64,000 nt of DNA from Aphelenchoides besseyi (GCA_024699855.1 JAMPIQ010000002.1:11718001-11782000); one strand, 5' to 3'. Counted from the stretch's first letter, positions 48,300 through 60,567 are shown. Program-made: numbers and translations. Notes: generated by a model not told the origin, from the sequence alone.

Positions 48300-51200
48300 G
48301 CTCAACAAAACTCCCGGATTGTCTTTCATTTCCGCGGCGTTAATGTCGATTTGCAAATGTTCGCGAATTTCTCGTTCGAAATTGGCACGCTGCTCCGCTT
48401 CATCGTACTTGCACTTCTTGCTCTCCATTTTCGCCTTCAAAAATTGTCGAACGTATGGTTTGAAGAGCTCGGTCGTCCATTCCGAGTAGTGCCACGCACG
48501 AAACAATCGCGTAACTTTGTAGCCATTGCGCAAAGCTTCGGCCAACTCAAACGTTGTGCCTTCGAAAACGAACGATCGTTGGTGTGAGTTGTGTTTGCAG
48601 TTGAAAGCCGTCTCCTTGTTCGTCATGGTGATCTGCTCATGAGCACATGTTCGACACAGTGGGAACACGAGAAAATGCCCGACTCTCAACGGAAGAACGG
48701 GAAGACGTAGACGTTCGGGCGGCAAAACGACACACTTGATCATTCCCTTGTATGGAATCTGCTCCGGTTTTGTCCACGGATTGCTGCTCAAGTCCTCGTC
48801 TTTAACCACAATCTCGGGATGATGCAGCGGAAGTTCGGCAGTGAACTGTTGAAAGGAATACCTAGAAATTCGCGAATATTTGCTTCAACTTTTAACTTAC
48901 ATTGATTGAATGTCGTAAAAGACAATCTCCGTATCGGTATCCGCTTTCGCATACATTTCCACAGGTTCACATCGTCCACCTGAAGCCTAGGCTTAAAAAG
49001 ATTCAAAAATCAAAACTAACCAAAGAATGCGTTGCGTGGAGTTATTGGACCCTCGTCGAAACAGTTCTCAAAGAACTCACGCATTTCTCGATTCTCTTTC
49101 AATTCCCTCTCAATTTCGCATGTCCACACCACTTGAACTTCAAAAGCTTCGGTCAATGTTTTCAACCGTTGCGCCTCAATCTTTTGATTCGCCGCCGCCG
49201 TCCAACCATTGGGTAACAAATCCGACTCTTCGTAACAGTCGAGGTGTCCGTGAAAGCTGAATCTACGTGTTTAGAACAAAAAATTCGCCTACTAGCATCC
49301 GTTGATTTCCAGAGCCAAAGGCTCTTGTCCATCGCGTTCGATTACCGCGTCCACGCTGTAGCCCATGTACTTGATTTCTCCACCGGCCGAGTCTCGATGG
49401 CGAATGGAAAGAGTGGGATTGTTGTGCGCAAACCATTTGATGTATTTTAACGCAATCGACGACTGACGAGTCTGATCCTCGTATCCGGTCTCCGGCACAA
49501 CAGCAATCGTATTCTCCTTCAGAACGTTGGTGCGAAAATGCAACATGCAACAGGAAGCAATCGTCGTTGCATTCTCAATCATGTCGATCGAAGTCTCATT
49601 CAAAAAGATTTGACGAAACGCCGCCACAGCGTGCATGAGAATGATTATATCGTTTCGACCGTACTCCTCCAATTCTGTCTTCAAATCAAACGGTGTGTTG
49701 AGATTTTCCGTGTAGTAGTTCAGGAACTTGGCGTATTTCTTTTCCGTCATGCAATCGACCGAATAGTATTCCATTGGCGGCAAATGAGGCAACGGATTGT
49801 TGTAGTTGCATCGTTTATTCCAAAGGTATGGAAACCATTGTTTCTCCTCCACATCCAAATTGAAAGTTGACGGCAAGTCGGAGAGTGGTAGCGGAAAGAG
49901 AAGATAGGAGTCTTTGAAGATGAGCGATCCCCCATTCCGATGCTTCACAACAACTTGGAAAATTTTGTTGCCGTTGGCCACGATTTTCTTGATGTCGATT
50001 TTCTGTCGAACCAGTTCGCCAATGATCAGAATCAAATCGAAGCGAGAGGCGTAATGAGCCAACGCATAGACGCGCATCTTCTTCACATTCGACAGTTTGA
50101 GTAGCCATTGTACAAACTTCTCCAGTGGCTTTTCACAGCCCGCTCCTTCATTTCAAGTTTTGATTCGTTTGTACGTTCCACAGCACTGGCGGAAACCATC
50201 GGTTTTCCATTCACCCGTGTCCAGGCATTTTGTACAGGCGGAGTAGGCAGCCGCAAAATTGACAATGTGTTTAAATGTTGAATCCGGCTGTTGATCTTCT
50301 TGACGTGTCTCGAAATCGTAGGACACAATTCGCGGTGGAAGTTCTGTCGTTTTCTTTGGTGCTGTTGTAGTGATGTAACATTTGCCGTCGGCGTGATATT
50401 TCTTGCACGTGAAGCAAAATTCAACGTTGCACTTGTGCTCGCGAACTTTTGTGTTGTAACATTTGCCACAATGCAAACAAAAACGGTACATTGCACAAAT
50501 CCGCCTCTCGATGTGAGATTGAAAACAATCGTAATTGGAGAATGTTTTGTTGCATTCTCCGCACGGGTAACGCATTCGTTTTCCATCTTCATCGTATTCA
50601 ATGACGCATGGACGATCGATTCCGACTCTCGCACAATACGTACACTTCCGTTTACAAGTTGACGTGTGTCGTTGCGCATCGGCGAACGATGAACAACAAT
50701 CGATGCAGAAATTCCGAATGTTGAAAAACTTTCGAATGTTCAAAATGACATCACAGTGATCGTCGTGGTAATACAATAGAAGATCGTGAGTCAGATTGCT
50801 GATTTTCCCCTGATAAAAGGGTTTGAAGTTTGTTCGCGAGTCGAAAACAGTGATTCGAATTCGACGAATCAAAAGCTCGCCAGTGTCGCGTCGGCTACGT
50901 CCATATTTTCGATTATAAAAACTTTCGATGAGTGGCAGCCATTTGGTCAGATCATGAGATTGCTGATCCAGCGGATAACGCAAACCATCGGCACGCAACT
51001 CCGCAATCATCTTATCCAAACGAGCCGGATGGTCACGCAGGTATTTGCGCTGGACTTTGGTTGACAAGTCCGTCAAAGCAAAAAAACGTGCAAATTCCGC
51101 CGCTCGAAACAAACATGCTCCGTCGGGAGAGAAAATATGGAAAACGCCAAACTCATCTTCTTTGTGGCCATCGACAGCTCGGTCTCCGCCGTTGCGCGAA

Positions 51201-51610
51201 CCATAGACAGTGATGCTGAGTTCGATTCGTTGTTGATAGATGTTGAGCTCACGGTGGGATTGCTCAATCTAAAACACACGGATTAAGCGGATTAATTTCG
51301 ACTCTACCTGATCCCATGCGTGCATGAGTGCATCAACATTGTTTTGTTCCAAGGGGCGAAACGGAACAAACAGCGGCTTTTCCAATCCGGTGGTGTTGAT
51401 ACGAAACCCGATTTTCAGCGGATTAATTCCACGATCACGAGCGTTTTGCAGCGCCTTATCCATAACATGAACAACTTGCTGTTTCATGGCGGCGTACGGT
51501 GATTCTCCTTGATCCAAATCGTGAATAGTTGCTTCCTCCGTGTATCGTAGAAGCACACCCAATCGAGACGAGTATTCGATTTGACGATTGTGTACGGTAA
51601 AATTCGGCAT
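48300..51610 (-). pseudogene. DNA polymerase B, right copy, truncated before motif C
   Basis: Inverted copy of the 38.8-kb gene with fewer lesions: one continuous frame 51112-50153 (fingers and ExoI) and another 50086-49292 (ExoII, ExoIII). The shared in-frame TGA follows RIKT (about 50,153). Motif A is split by an intron near 48,880. Beyond the end of the shared arm (48,518) it keeps polymerase sequence absent from the left copy (TRLFRAWHYSEWTTELFKPY, then KDNPGVL) and then loses homology at about 48,300, so motif C is missing. Not functional. Confidence 0.87.
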
Positions 51611-52230
51611 TTTTCAAGCGCGAAATGGACGTCAATCGAGGCCGAGCAAAAATCGTAAAGTGATCGCGATTGTTGCATTTTGGACCACCGGAGTCGAGAT
51701 TAATTGTTTTTGGCCACCGGGGTCGTGATTAATCGTTTTTGGGCAACAGTCACGGATTTTGAAACAACTGGTGCCGATTTCATTTGTCACTGAGTCTATT
51801 CAAACAGTTGGTTGACTTTTTTTCCTCTGATATTTGAAATGGTAAGTCGACCCGATAAAAAAACCTGAGTTTGTGTTCAGTCGGGACAAGACGCGCAACG
51901 TCCTTTGGACTACGATGCTTCCGAGAGCAGTCATGATTCGTGCTCACCTTCCAACGACAACAGCGCACAATTCATCTTCTCTTCTCCACCTGCAGCCATG
52001 GAGATTGGTCCACGTGATAGTGGAATTATGATCAAAATTCCGTCTCATTTGTTCGATCAAAAGCGCAACTTTTGTTGCTACTTTTCGTTTACACGCAAGT
52101 AAGAGAGAGAGTTGTTGTCCATTTGTTGGTCATTACCTGTTTACAGCAATAAAATTGTTATTTCTGTATTCTGTGCTTTATTTGGAGTCGAATGATAGTA
52201 ATTTTGTTCAAATCGGTTCAGTTTCCATTA
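48518..52230 (-). repeat. Right arm of the large inverted duplication (partner 38,137-41,861)
   Basis: Ends at CCATTA (52225-52230). Beyond it the sequence continues into the tandem repeats at 52.2-52.6 kb, which are absent from the left side because Helitron B occupies that position. Confidence 0.9.
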
Positions 52231-52689
52231 ACCGACTGCTTGTGATCTCAGTGGGATTTTCGAATTCTCGACGGCGTTTAGCGTCGAATGAGCCTAAGAA
52301 CACGGTGATTGCCGTGGGTTTCCATTTATGGTCATTACCTGTGAACAGGTAATCAGTGTTGAAAGTGTGATTTCTGTTCCCGTGACCAAATTTGGAGTTG
52401 AATGATACCAATTTTGTACAGATTCGGAGACTTTTGTATTTTCACGCATTACCTGTGCGTGTGATTGCGCGTCGTCACGCGCCTTTTGGCGGCATTTTTT
52501 TCTTTTGTCGGTATTTTTCCATTTATGGTCAATGCCTGTGGTTTTTGTGCATGTTTCTGCCTAATTTGGTGTTAATTAGTGACAGGTTATGATTACAGTG
52601 ATAATTATGACAGGTGCCGTACAATAATGATTAATTGTTTTTTTATTGATTTTTTATTGATTTTCTTACGGGCAATACGTAACAGACTA
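52120..52689. repeat. Diverged tandem repeat units containing a perfect hairpin
   Basis: Three diverged units, each with TCCATTT, GGTCATTACCTG or GGTCAATGCCTG, and then TTTGGAGT(T/C)GAATGAT or similar, spaced about 200 bp. The second contains ATTACCTGT-GA-ACAGGTAAT (52334-52353). No gene. The last unit runs up to the truncated Rep-helicase of Helitron C. Confidence 0.55.
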
Positions 52690-55089
52690 CTAACGTGGTG
52701 ATCCGAAGTGCGTCGATGGCAATACGTGGATTCGTCCAATGTCTCGATCCAATCGTTGTCCGAGTCTACTCAAACTTGCGTGAAGTTCGTGGTAGTGCAT
52801 GGTCTTCAGTTGCTTTTGTTGAATCCATCGCATTCGATCACTTTCAACTTGAACATACGAATCGACAACAAACTGCTGGAACAACTTCTTTCCGTAGTGA
52901 ATACGACTGTTGGAGTGCTTCCGAACGGCCAACCGATAACTGTGGAACTCTGCACGTGTTAGTCGGGTTTGCTTGTTCGTGTTCTGTTTGATCATATCAA
53001 CAGACCAACCAAGTGTGCCTTTCGGAAAGAAGAGCGGATACAACCAAGCAGTTGCGAATGCACTTAATGAACTTATTCTTCGCGGAGTCGGCGCGTCTTT
53101 GAGTTGAATTACTAAAGACATTTCGGGAATGTCACCAGAAGCATCGGTTGTGAAAACGGCGCCGATTTCATCGACTGTTGGTTTATTGTAGCGTTTGGGA
53201 TCGTAGCCAGGACGCATTTTGAAAGCCATCTTGACGTTTTCAACTGGTCGACCGGCGTCTTCCTCTTCTTTCATCAACTCACTCATCATCATGTGCATTT
53301 TAGCGTGAGGGTTGTGTTCTCGAATGATCTTGTCCAACAACTCCATTAGTTCCTTCTTCGTTCCCGTTGTTGTGTTCAGTCGTCTTTCTATTGCTTCAGA
53401 TGGATCGGAGAAAAACAATTGGCCGTACTTTCGGTCAGCTGCTGCGCTTACACTTTCATCGATCTCGTAACAGATTTGGCCTTGAATTGAGAAGCAGTAT
53501 GGTCCACGAGTTTCAAACGATCGCATCTTAACATTGAAAGCGGCGAAACTGTTAGCGGAGTTGTATTTACGAATGTTCGTGAGGAAGTTGTTGGAGAGTG
53601 GATGCTTCTCGGTGAACAGATCTTTCAATTCCTGTGGTAATGCCGGCAAATCGGGAAGAGAGATTTTTCCATGATTGCAGCAGTCGTTGAAGGTTCGTTT
53701 GTTACCAACTCGTTCTTCTTCGAAATGCAAAGCTTCGCATTCACATTCAACGTTCATTTTACTCAACCGATGAACGGGAACTTGAGTTGGAGTTGCTGCG
53801 ATGTTCAGTTGGACTTGTTTCTGTTTTGCAGCAATTCGAACACTTCTTTGTCGTTCTTTTTGTTCTTCTAATCGTCCAGCTTTTTGTTGTTCAGATTCAT
53901 CAGCACGTAGCGTTTCTTGAAGCAGTCGTTGTTGATTCAGACGTTCTAGTTTTTGGTCTTCGTCTTCAGCCGCTCTTCTGGTTGAACTGTAGCTTTTCAT
54001 CTGGTCTAATCGCTTTGCCCGTTTTTCAGGACCCACTTCCTTTATTATTTGGATTTCATCGGACGTGTCCATTAGCTCGGCATCGACTCGTTGATCGTCA
54101 TTGTTGGACGAAAACATTGCTTGCAAAGTGTCGAACAAATTCAAACGTTTTTCGAAACCACTCTCGTTTCTTCGAGTTAAAAAGACTCCGTGTTGATGTT
54201 GGCTGACGTTCTCAAAGAAGTTCTCGGCATTGGACACAACATAAGCAGCACAATTTGAGCCATCTAGTTGTTTATCGCCTTGACTTCCAATGTCGTTCCA
54301 AAACATGTCATCAATCGGATTCAAACCGGTCCATGAAGCAAAGAGTTGACTGTAAATCGAACGAATCAAAGTAGAGACGTCTGGAGAAACGGATTGATGT
54401 AATGAATCGCAATAGTGCAAAACACATTGACGAGTTATTCCATTCTTTTCCATGATTGCCAACACGTAGTGACCGCTTTTATAGATCGGAATCAACAAAT
54501 AGACGGTTTCGTCTGGATGAATCGGCGGCTTCACGATGCAGTATTTCGCCGGATTCGACTCCGCAATGCGATAATGATCGATCCAAAATGACATGGACAT
54601 CAGACCAATCCTTAACGGACTGTTAACGATTAAAACCGACAGACCGAAGATGATTGACTCGTAATCAATCCACTCATTCAAGTTCTCCATGTCCGGCAAC
54701 TGTTTCTTGGCTAATTGGCATTCGGAACGAGCAGAGTCACAAAGATTGCTGAACTGGCAATGCGTATAGAATTTCGTACCAAGAACTTCTTGGATGGTGA
54801 TTTTCGTTTCTCGTGAATCGAAATTGAAATCCCGCATTTGTCTCAAAATTCCGGCACTTTCGATCGCTAGGTTGTGTGCTGCCATCTCTGCCACCTCAAC
54901 AGCATCACTAGCTGGTGCTTCTGCAACCTCATTCTCGGTTTCGATGACAATTGGATTTGCCGTCGACGCTTCTTTAGCTGCCTTCTCTTCTGCACGGACT
55001 CTTCGCATTCTCTCCCTATTCTTACGTTTACGTTCTTGGTTACGTTCTTTCTTCTCCTCATCGGTTAAATCGATCTTTCGTTTTGGCAT
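52690..55089 (-). pseudogene. Helitron C Rep-helicase, truncated after the N-terminal and protease-like domains
   Basis: From ATG 55089 (MPKRKIDLTDEEK) the frame is open for about 800 codons and clearly homologous to the Rep-helicase of Helitron A: protease-like His207 (SGHYVLAIMEKN), Asp (HYCDSLHQS), Gln and Cys (KQLDGSNCAAYVVSN), Cys-rich CECEAL to CCNHGK, GAVFTTDASGDIPEMSLV, up to VLPSTHFGSPR. TAG then follows, and the HUH and helicase domains are missing. The break coincides with the tandem repeats at 52.6 kb. The open frame suggests a recent truncation. Confidence 0.88.
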
Positions 55090-56925
55090 TTCAATTAGTA
55101 AATCTTCTTCTTTAAACAAATCTTTCGGTTACCGTAATTCTTTTAAGTTAAGTGAGTAAAATGAGTGAGTAGAGTAAGTAAGTAAGTCAAGTAATTTGAG
55201 TTTCAACACGAAAACTTAAGTTGACAAACCTTCTACTAAGTACAAAACACGAAACGGAAAGCAAATTAATTCAAAATAACGGAGATGAAACACGAACAAA
55301 ACGGACGACACGAAATGGAGATATAGAAAAAGTGAAACGAATTGAAAAGACGTCAACTAACAACCGAAGGTAATAACAGATTGGGACGCAAATCAAACGA
55401 ACAGAAGGAAATAACGCAGACTTCTACACGTGTCAAAGAGCGGTATCTGTCTGCTTGGGCATAAATACAAAGGAAACAGAGAAAATTGAAATGATGGCGC
55501 GTTACCGCTGATTCGAAATGTGGAAATCAACAAACAGGGCCAATCTTTAAGATATCCACTTTTCTCGCGCAACGTGCGGCACAGACGAAACAGTCGTTCA
55601 AAACGATCGAATCTTATGCTCGAAATAAGACGTGAAGCTGCGCAAACAGCAACACGAATAAACAACCCAAACAAAATTTGGACGATGAGCACAACCAAAA
55701 AGCTCGACAACTTTACGACAGTATAACAGAAAACTTATAGAACAAAAGTTACACAACACACAGTCAAATAAGGAGGATTAGAAACAGTAACAGATCTCTG
55801 ACTTCCGTCTGGTCGCTCGTGCCAAGTGATCGGATTAAGCCACTCGTTGATCTTATAATCTTGTGGCGGAACACGGGAAATTTTGGTGATCGGTTGCCAA
55901 ATCAACGCGCCGGATTAAGCCACTCGCCGATCTTATAATCTTGTGGCAGAGAACGCTGGAAATTTTGGTGATCGGTTGCCAAAACGAGAACACGAACATC
56001 GATCAATCCCAATAAAACGATACAAACACAATGATCCCGAATCAACTCACTTTCACATGGTTTCTTCTCTATAATCACTAGAAAAAATTTCTTCGCCAAA
56101 TTGGCAATCGTGGACATCTGTGCTCTCTCATCCAACGATTATCGAAGACCGTTTATCGACAAAACAGTTCAATCCAATAGTTCAGCTGACTGTGTGTTGT
56201 CTTCCAACCATTTCCATCCGCGTTTCATAGATTTCAATCAACTTTCCTTCATATATCTTGTTAATCAACGCTTACAACCAAACTTTTAACTGCAAATCAT
56301 ATCAAAACATTAACTATCCAGTGCTCATCAACGACTTTTCATCGTACTCAAAACAACTCGCTTCACATTAGTTATGGTCTAACAAAGTAAGCCAACGGTC
56401 GGCCTTCCTTTTCAGTTTACTAGGATCATCGATGTCATTTATTTACAAAACAATTAGACTATTTCCATCGAAAAACGGTATCCTTGACATACAAAGACCG
56501 ACAAATTGGTGTCTCGAGTTCGAAATCAAACATTATTTTGACCACACAACTAATCATCACATCTCTTTACTCGAACAATTCATTTTCCAACCAAAAACAG
56601 AAGCAATTCCTTTTCGTATGCTCTCAATCAAATCTTTATTGAACTCCAATCTTCATTTCACAGCTTTCGTACAGTTAACGCTTGTAACTGATAGCGTTAA
56701 ACTAATAGCTATCGACAGTATCGAAACAACGATTTTCAAATGTTTCGAGTCTTCAACCATTTCATTTCAACAAATTGTTTCTGTGCACAACCGCTCGAAC
56801 AAAAATTTGCATAAAATGAAAATCAATGCACAAAAGACTCGCTCATTTTTTCGAAATCTGTGCACACGAATCGGTCGATCTGGATACAAACAAACAAACT
56901 TTACTAGCTTTTATTAATGGGGGAT
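55090..56925 (-). mobile_element. 5' leader of Helitron C, non-coding
   Basis: About 1.8 kb between the Rep-helicase start and a diverged 5' end near 56.92 kb. The part 56.1-56.92 kb is similar, with many substitutions, to the non-autonomous unit at 46.37-47.24 kb (shared CAATTCAATCCAATAG, ATCCAGTG, ATACAAACAAACAAACT). Also here: a low-complexity GAGT/AAGT tract at about 55,150-55,197 and an 80-bp tandem duplication at 55,831. No gene is recognised. Confidence 0.6.
55831..55983. repeat. 80-bp tandem duplication
   Basis: CGGATTAAGCCACTCG...GATCGGTTGCCAAA occurs at 55831 and again at 55911 with a few substitutions and small indels. The copies are directly adjacent. Confidence 0.85.
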
Positions 56926-58471
56926 TCAGTGAATAACTTAACGTTTTTTCTCACATTCTCAAGATATTCTTTCAAATCATCCGTCTTTTGAAGTTTGTCG
57001 AACATTAGCTTTTCGTCCTGAAGAAAGGATTCTACGGAGCTATCCAAAATAGCCAAAAAATTTGACTCCCTTAAATAATCCAACGATATTTCAAGTCGCT
57101 CATTGAAAGTGCCTAGATTAACACTGAAAATAATGATATCGAAGCTTTCTGAATGACTTACTTGAATTTCTTTGCCATGTGCACGAAGTCGTAAAGGTCT
57201 TTTATACTCGCCAATGGTTTTCCGATTACAATAAAGTCAACAATAAATGGATTGCCCGCGCCATCGACGCCCAGATTAGCAGTGTGATGATCACCAAGCA
57301 TCAGGACGCTAAAAACGAACAGCATCTGAACAACGCATTTGGAGTATTCGTTGACATTCTCTTCCATCAGCTCCACGAGTTCAAGAGTCTTGAATGCTGG
57401 GATTTCCCGGCTCGCAATGTAAATAATCCACTTCGAAAAAGCTTCGTTGCCAATGAAGTGGATTTCAGCGCCGATTTTAAGATTCTCGAGAAACTTGTAC
57501 ACGAAAAGTTCTTTTAAATCAATATCATATCGTGTATCTAAATTTTTAATTAAGAATTTTTTCAAACTTCGAAATAAACTTACAAGACGATTTATCTCCC
57601 GCGCCATGATGGGTTTTAACGAAAAACTTGTTGATTGCGGATTGATCCTCTACGGTACAAATGCATCCGGATCGAGAGCCGTCTTCACGCGAATTAAACG
57701 TTAGCTTGACATTCTCCCCATAAATTTTTTTGAAGTAAATTCGACAGGAGTCCTAAATATTGATCAAATCAGATTGCTCTAACGTTCTTTCGAGTTACCT
57801 TAATTGCTTCGAATTTACGATCAAAATGAGTCAGAAACTTCTTTTCGATACTAGTACATCGACTATTAAAATTTGCATATGTAACAAAGAAGAGGGAGTC
57901 CACCAACGCCTTAACAATGCCCTTCGAACGAGTGTGAATCGATTTCTTGAGCTCAGGTTCGTTTGTTTGTTGAAATGCCGTTTCACACTCTAATAACGCT
58001 GACCAATGCGAGAGCATAGAGTGTTTCTAAAAACGAAAATGTTAAAGTGGTGTAAAATATTAAATGATTTTTGGTTTGTTCCAGTTATGAAATCCACTAG
58101 CTGTGGAAAAATTTAATACAATTTTGAATCCCAAAAATGATCAAATTTATCTTCAAAGAGATCTATATCAAAATCCAATAAAATTTAAAAACTTACGACA
58201 ACGACTTTGTCACAATCCTTTAATCTAAAGGATTGAAGGCTGTTCGCTCCTCGTCCAACAAGCTTTTGTCCATCATCCAAAAAGAGTTGTTGATATTTAG
58301 TGTTAATATTCCAAGTCGATTGAATTTCGTCATTCAATTGATCCAATGTGCTCTAAAACAAATGATATGTAATAATTGCTTAGTTATAAAACATACCTCA
58401 TTATCAAATTTATATCGGAACTCTTCGTGAACAACTCCATCTTGATCGTGCAATTCCACACATAGCTCCAT
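56904..58471 (-). CDS. Ubiquitin-like domain fused to a kinase-like domain
   Basis: Six exons: 58471-58397, 58352-58197, 58026-57799, 57752-57584, 57537-57162, 57123-56904. The first two exons encode a ubiquitin-like fold (KYQQLFLDDGQKLVGRG, SLQSFRLKDCDKVVV). Later exons show a kinase-like layout: NKFFVKTHHGAGDKSS as a possible nucleotide-binding Lys/Gly element, DLKELFVYKFLENLKIG, then LGDHHTANLG as catalytic Asp/His/Asn loop and FIVDFIV as metal-binding Asp. Ubiquitin-like plus PI4K-type kinase fusions exist in plants; the substrate here is unknown. The start ATG follows an acceptor (TTTAATTTAG). The last codons (PINKS, TAG) overlap the 5' end of Helitron C, so the natural C-terminus may be lost. 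Confidence 0.65.
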
Positions 58472-58879
58472 CGCACTGATTCTAAATTAAAGGGATAATG
58501 AAAGTGAAAGCAAGATATCCCGTGCATAAGTCCCGAAATAATCAACGCGCAACATACGAACGGCACATCTGAATTGATTGATCGAGCCGTGGACGATTTT
58601 GAAGTTGGACTTTGCAATAAGTTACGGAATGAAGCTTAGATTCAAAGTTGGAGTTTAATCGGAGTTGAAGAAGTGCATTTGGTCTTGATCAACGTTTGTT
58701 AGCAGATGTGATTGACAGCTAGCACACTGTTCTGGACGTTGTTTTTGGCTGTGAAATAAGATTTAATTATAGTGTTGAAAAAATTATTTCAAAAGGCTGC
58801 GAAATGAGAAGAAATCATTACGTTCGGTTTCGTTTGATTGCGAATCGGTACTTTTAAGTTTTGTTCCGAATTTCGTTCA

Positions 58880-59675
58880 ATGGCTCGGTTCAAAATCGAC
58901 GAATCGATGAAGGTTCAGGAAGAAGTCAAACAGAATCCGAAAGTCATCAACAAGGCTGCCGATCCAATCATTCAAGAAAAGGTAAATTGTGGATGATGTT
59001 TGAAAGTTAAATGGTTCGAATTTGTTTTAGATCGTCGAGTAGGCGTTTTCATTGGCCGAGGAGATTGAAAAGCTCCAAGAAAATGACAGCACCGCGTAAG
59101 TATTCAACATTCAATTGGTAATTCGAAGTGCAGTTTTTAGGGATCTGATTATGGCAGTGAAGTCGATTCTTGGAGTTCGCATCACAGAAGATCACGTCGA
59201 AGTTTTCGGTGTCTTGCTCGCCAACAACGAAAATTCGATCTTGCATATGAAAGCGTGGAACGAAATCGGACCCGATATGGTGGCTACACTTTCAGTGAAC
59301 AGAATCTTCAGGTTCAAAAATCTCAAAGCAGAAAAAACAATTTTCCCGTGGAAACACGTTGTTAGACGTCAAATTCACAAAAAACTCGAGTTTCGAATTA
59401 CTTGTCAATAGGCACAACGATGTTTTCGAGGTGGTGGATCTTTCTCAAGTCGGTATGCACATCGGAAAAGTTGGTCAGAATTATGTTGATCACTTCAATT
59501 TGCATCTTTTCAGAAACTACCGCTTACATCCAAAAAAAGCTTCGCGAACAAAGCGGTCAATATGTGGGTGCAGTTGTCTATGGTGAAATACGTGTATCAG
59601 TTCGTTCGATCGAGAAAGTTCTTGGAAGAAAAGGTCAAAAAGTAAAAGTGCGAGGACGCTATAGTGGAAAGTGTT
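58880..59675 (+). CDS. OB-fold/RPA-like protein, gene structure uncertain
   Basis: Exons 58880-58981, 59043-59095 and 59141 onward are joined by GT-AG introns. The second acceptor is GAGTAG, because using the earlier TTTTAG would put TAG in frame. The start MARFKIDESMKVQEEVKQ is charged. Then VRITEDHVEVFGVLLANNEN, LHMKAWNEIG and FRFKNLKAEK resemble the strands of an RPA-type OB fold, and FTKNSSFELLVNRHNDVFEV in a shifted frame from about 59,360 resembles its continuation. One frame ends at 59,411 and the others near 59,675. It may be a host gene or an old Helitron RPA remnant. Confidence 0.4.
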
Positions 59676-60567
59676 AGAATCAACGAATCCCCAACTTCGT
59701 GCTTTCAAGAAGCCGACACGAAAGCGCGAGAGTGCTTAGGCAGTGGTCATGTGATTGTCCAGTTGTATTATTCGGTTGATTGCGAAAATAAATATTGGGT
59801 TAAAGACGCCAAACTAAAACAGTTTCATCAGCTATAAACAAAATTGTTCGACAGGATACGTCGATGTGAATACAATTGCAAAGACATATCAAAACAAGAG
59901 AGCTTTTGGATAAACTTAAAAATCTTCATTCGATGTTGCTTTCGTTCAGTGTGTCGGTGTTTATTTTGTTAAACACGTTCGTTTAAGACGTCTTAATGTT
60001 TGATTAAACTTACTTTTAGTTGTGTTGTCGTCTACAAAGAGAAAATTTTACTTCTCGGGGTAAGTGAAAATACCAAGTTGTTGTTTTCACATGGAGCCTA
60101 TTTCGACATAACGAACGACAATATTGAAGTTGATTCCATGAACATCGCAATTGAAGCGAGTCTTCTACGCCCGGCCCAAGGCCTACGAATTTATTCTTAA
60201 TCATTTGCCAACTTACTTCAAGCAGAAATGTTCTTTTCCATAACCTTAACTTTTGACATGTGGTTTATACTGTTCTTCTGGTTATTTGCAATAAACTCGG
60301 TCGTATCTAATGGTTGAGAATAAGAACTTATAGTCAAATAAATGGTTGCAAAAGAGTACCATAACCAGTCGATAGCTAAAACAGCGGTTGTGTGCAATTT
60401 GTGTCTCACGAAGAAAAAGAGTTCTTTTGTGTTTGAATCGATTCTTGGTCTCTAGTATCAAAAACCAAAATTTCGGGCGATATCCGTTTTGTTGTTTCTT
60501 TTCAATCGACTGTAGATTTACAATCGGTGAACGAATTCAATTTAGATTCCATTTGTAAGAACTCGAA
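59676..60567. other. Intergenic, no gene seen
   Basis: Only short frames on both strands. Probably holds the promoter of the V-ATPase subunit D gene. An acceptor-like TTTAG lies about 25 bases before that gene's ATG. Confidence 0.4.

Noticed and set aside
38137..52230. Complete Polinton/Maverick with long terminal inverted repeats
   Set aside because: Inverted arms resemble TIRs, but each contains the polymerase gene itself, and I found no integrase, packaging ATPase, adenovirus-type protease or capsid genes; an inverted duplication fits better.
55150..55197. Telomere-like or regulatory GAGT/AAGT tract
   Set aside because: Short imperfect tetranucleotide low complexity, with no telomeric motif and no linked feature.
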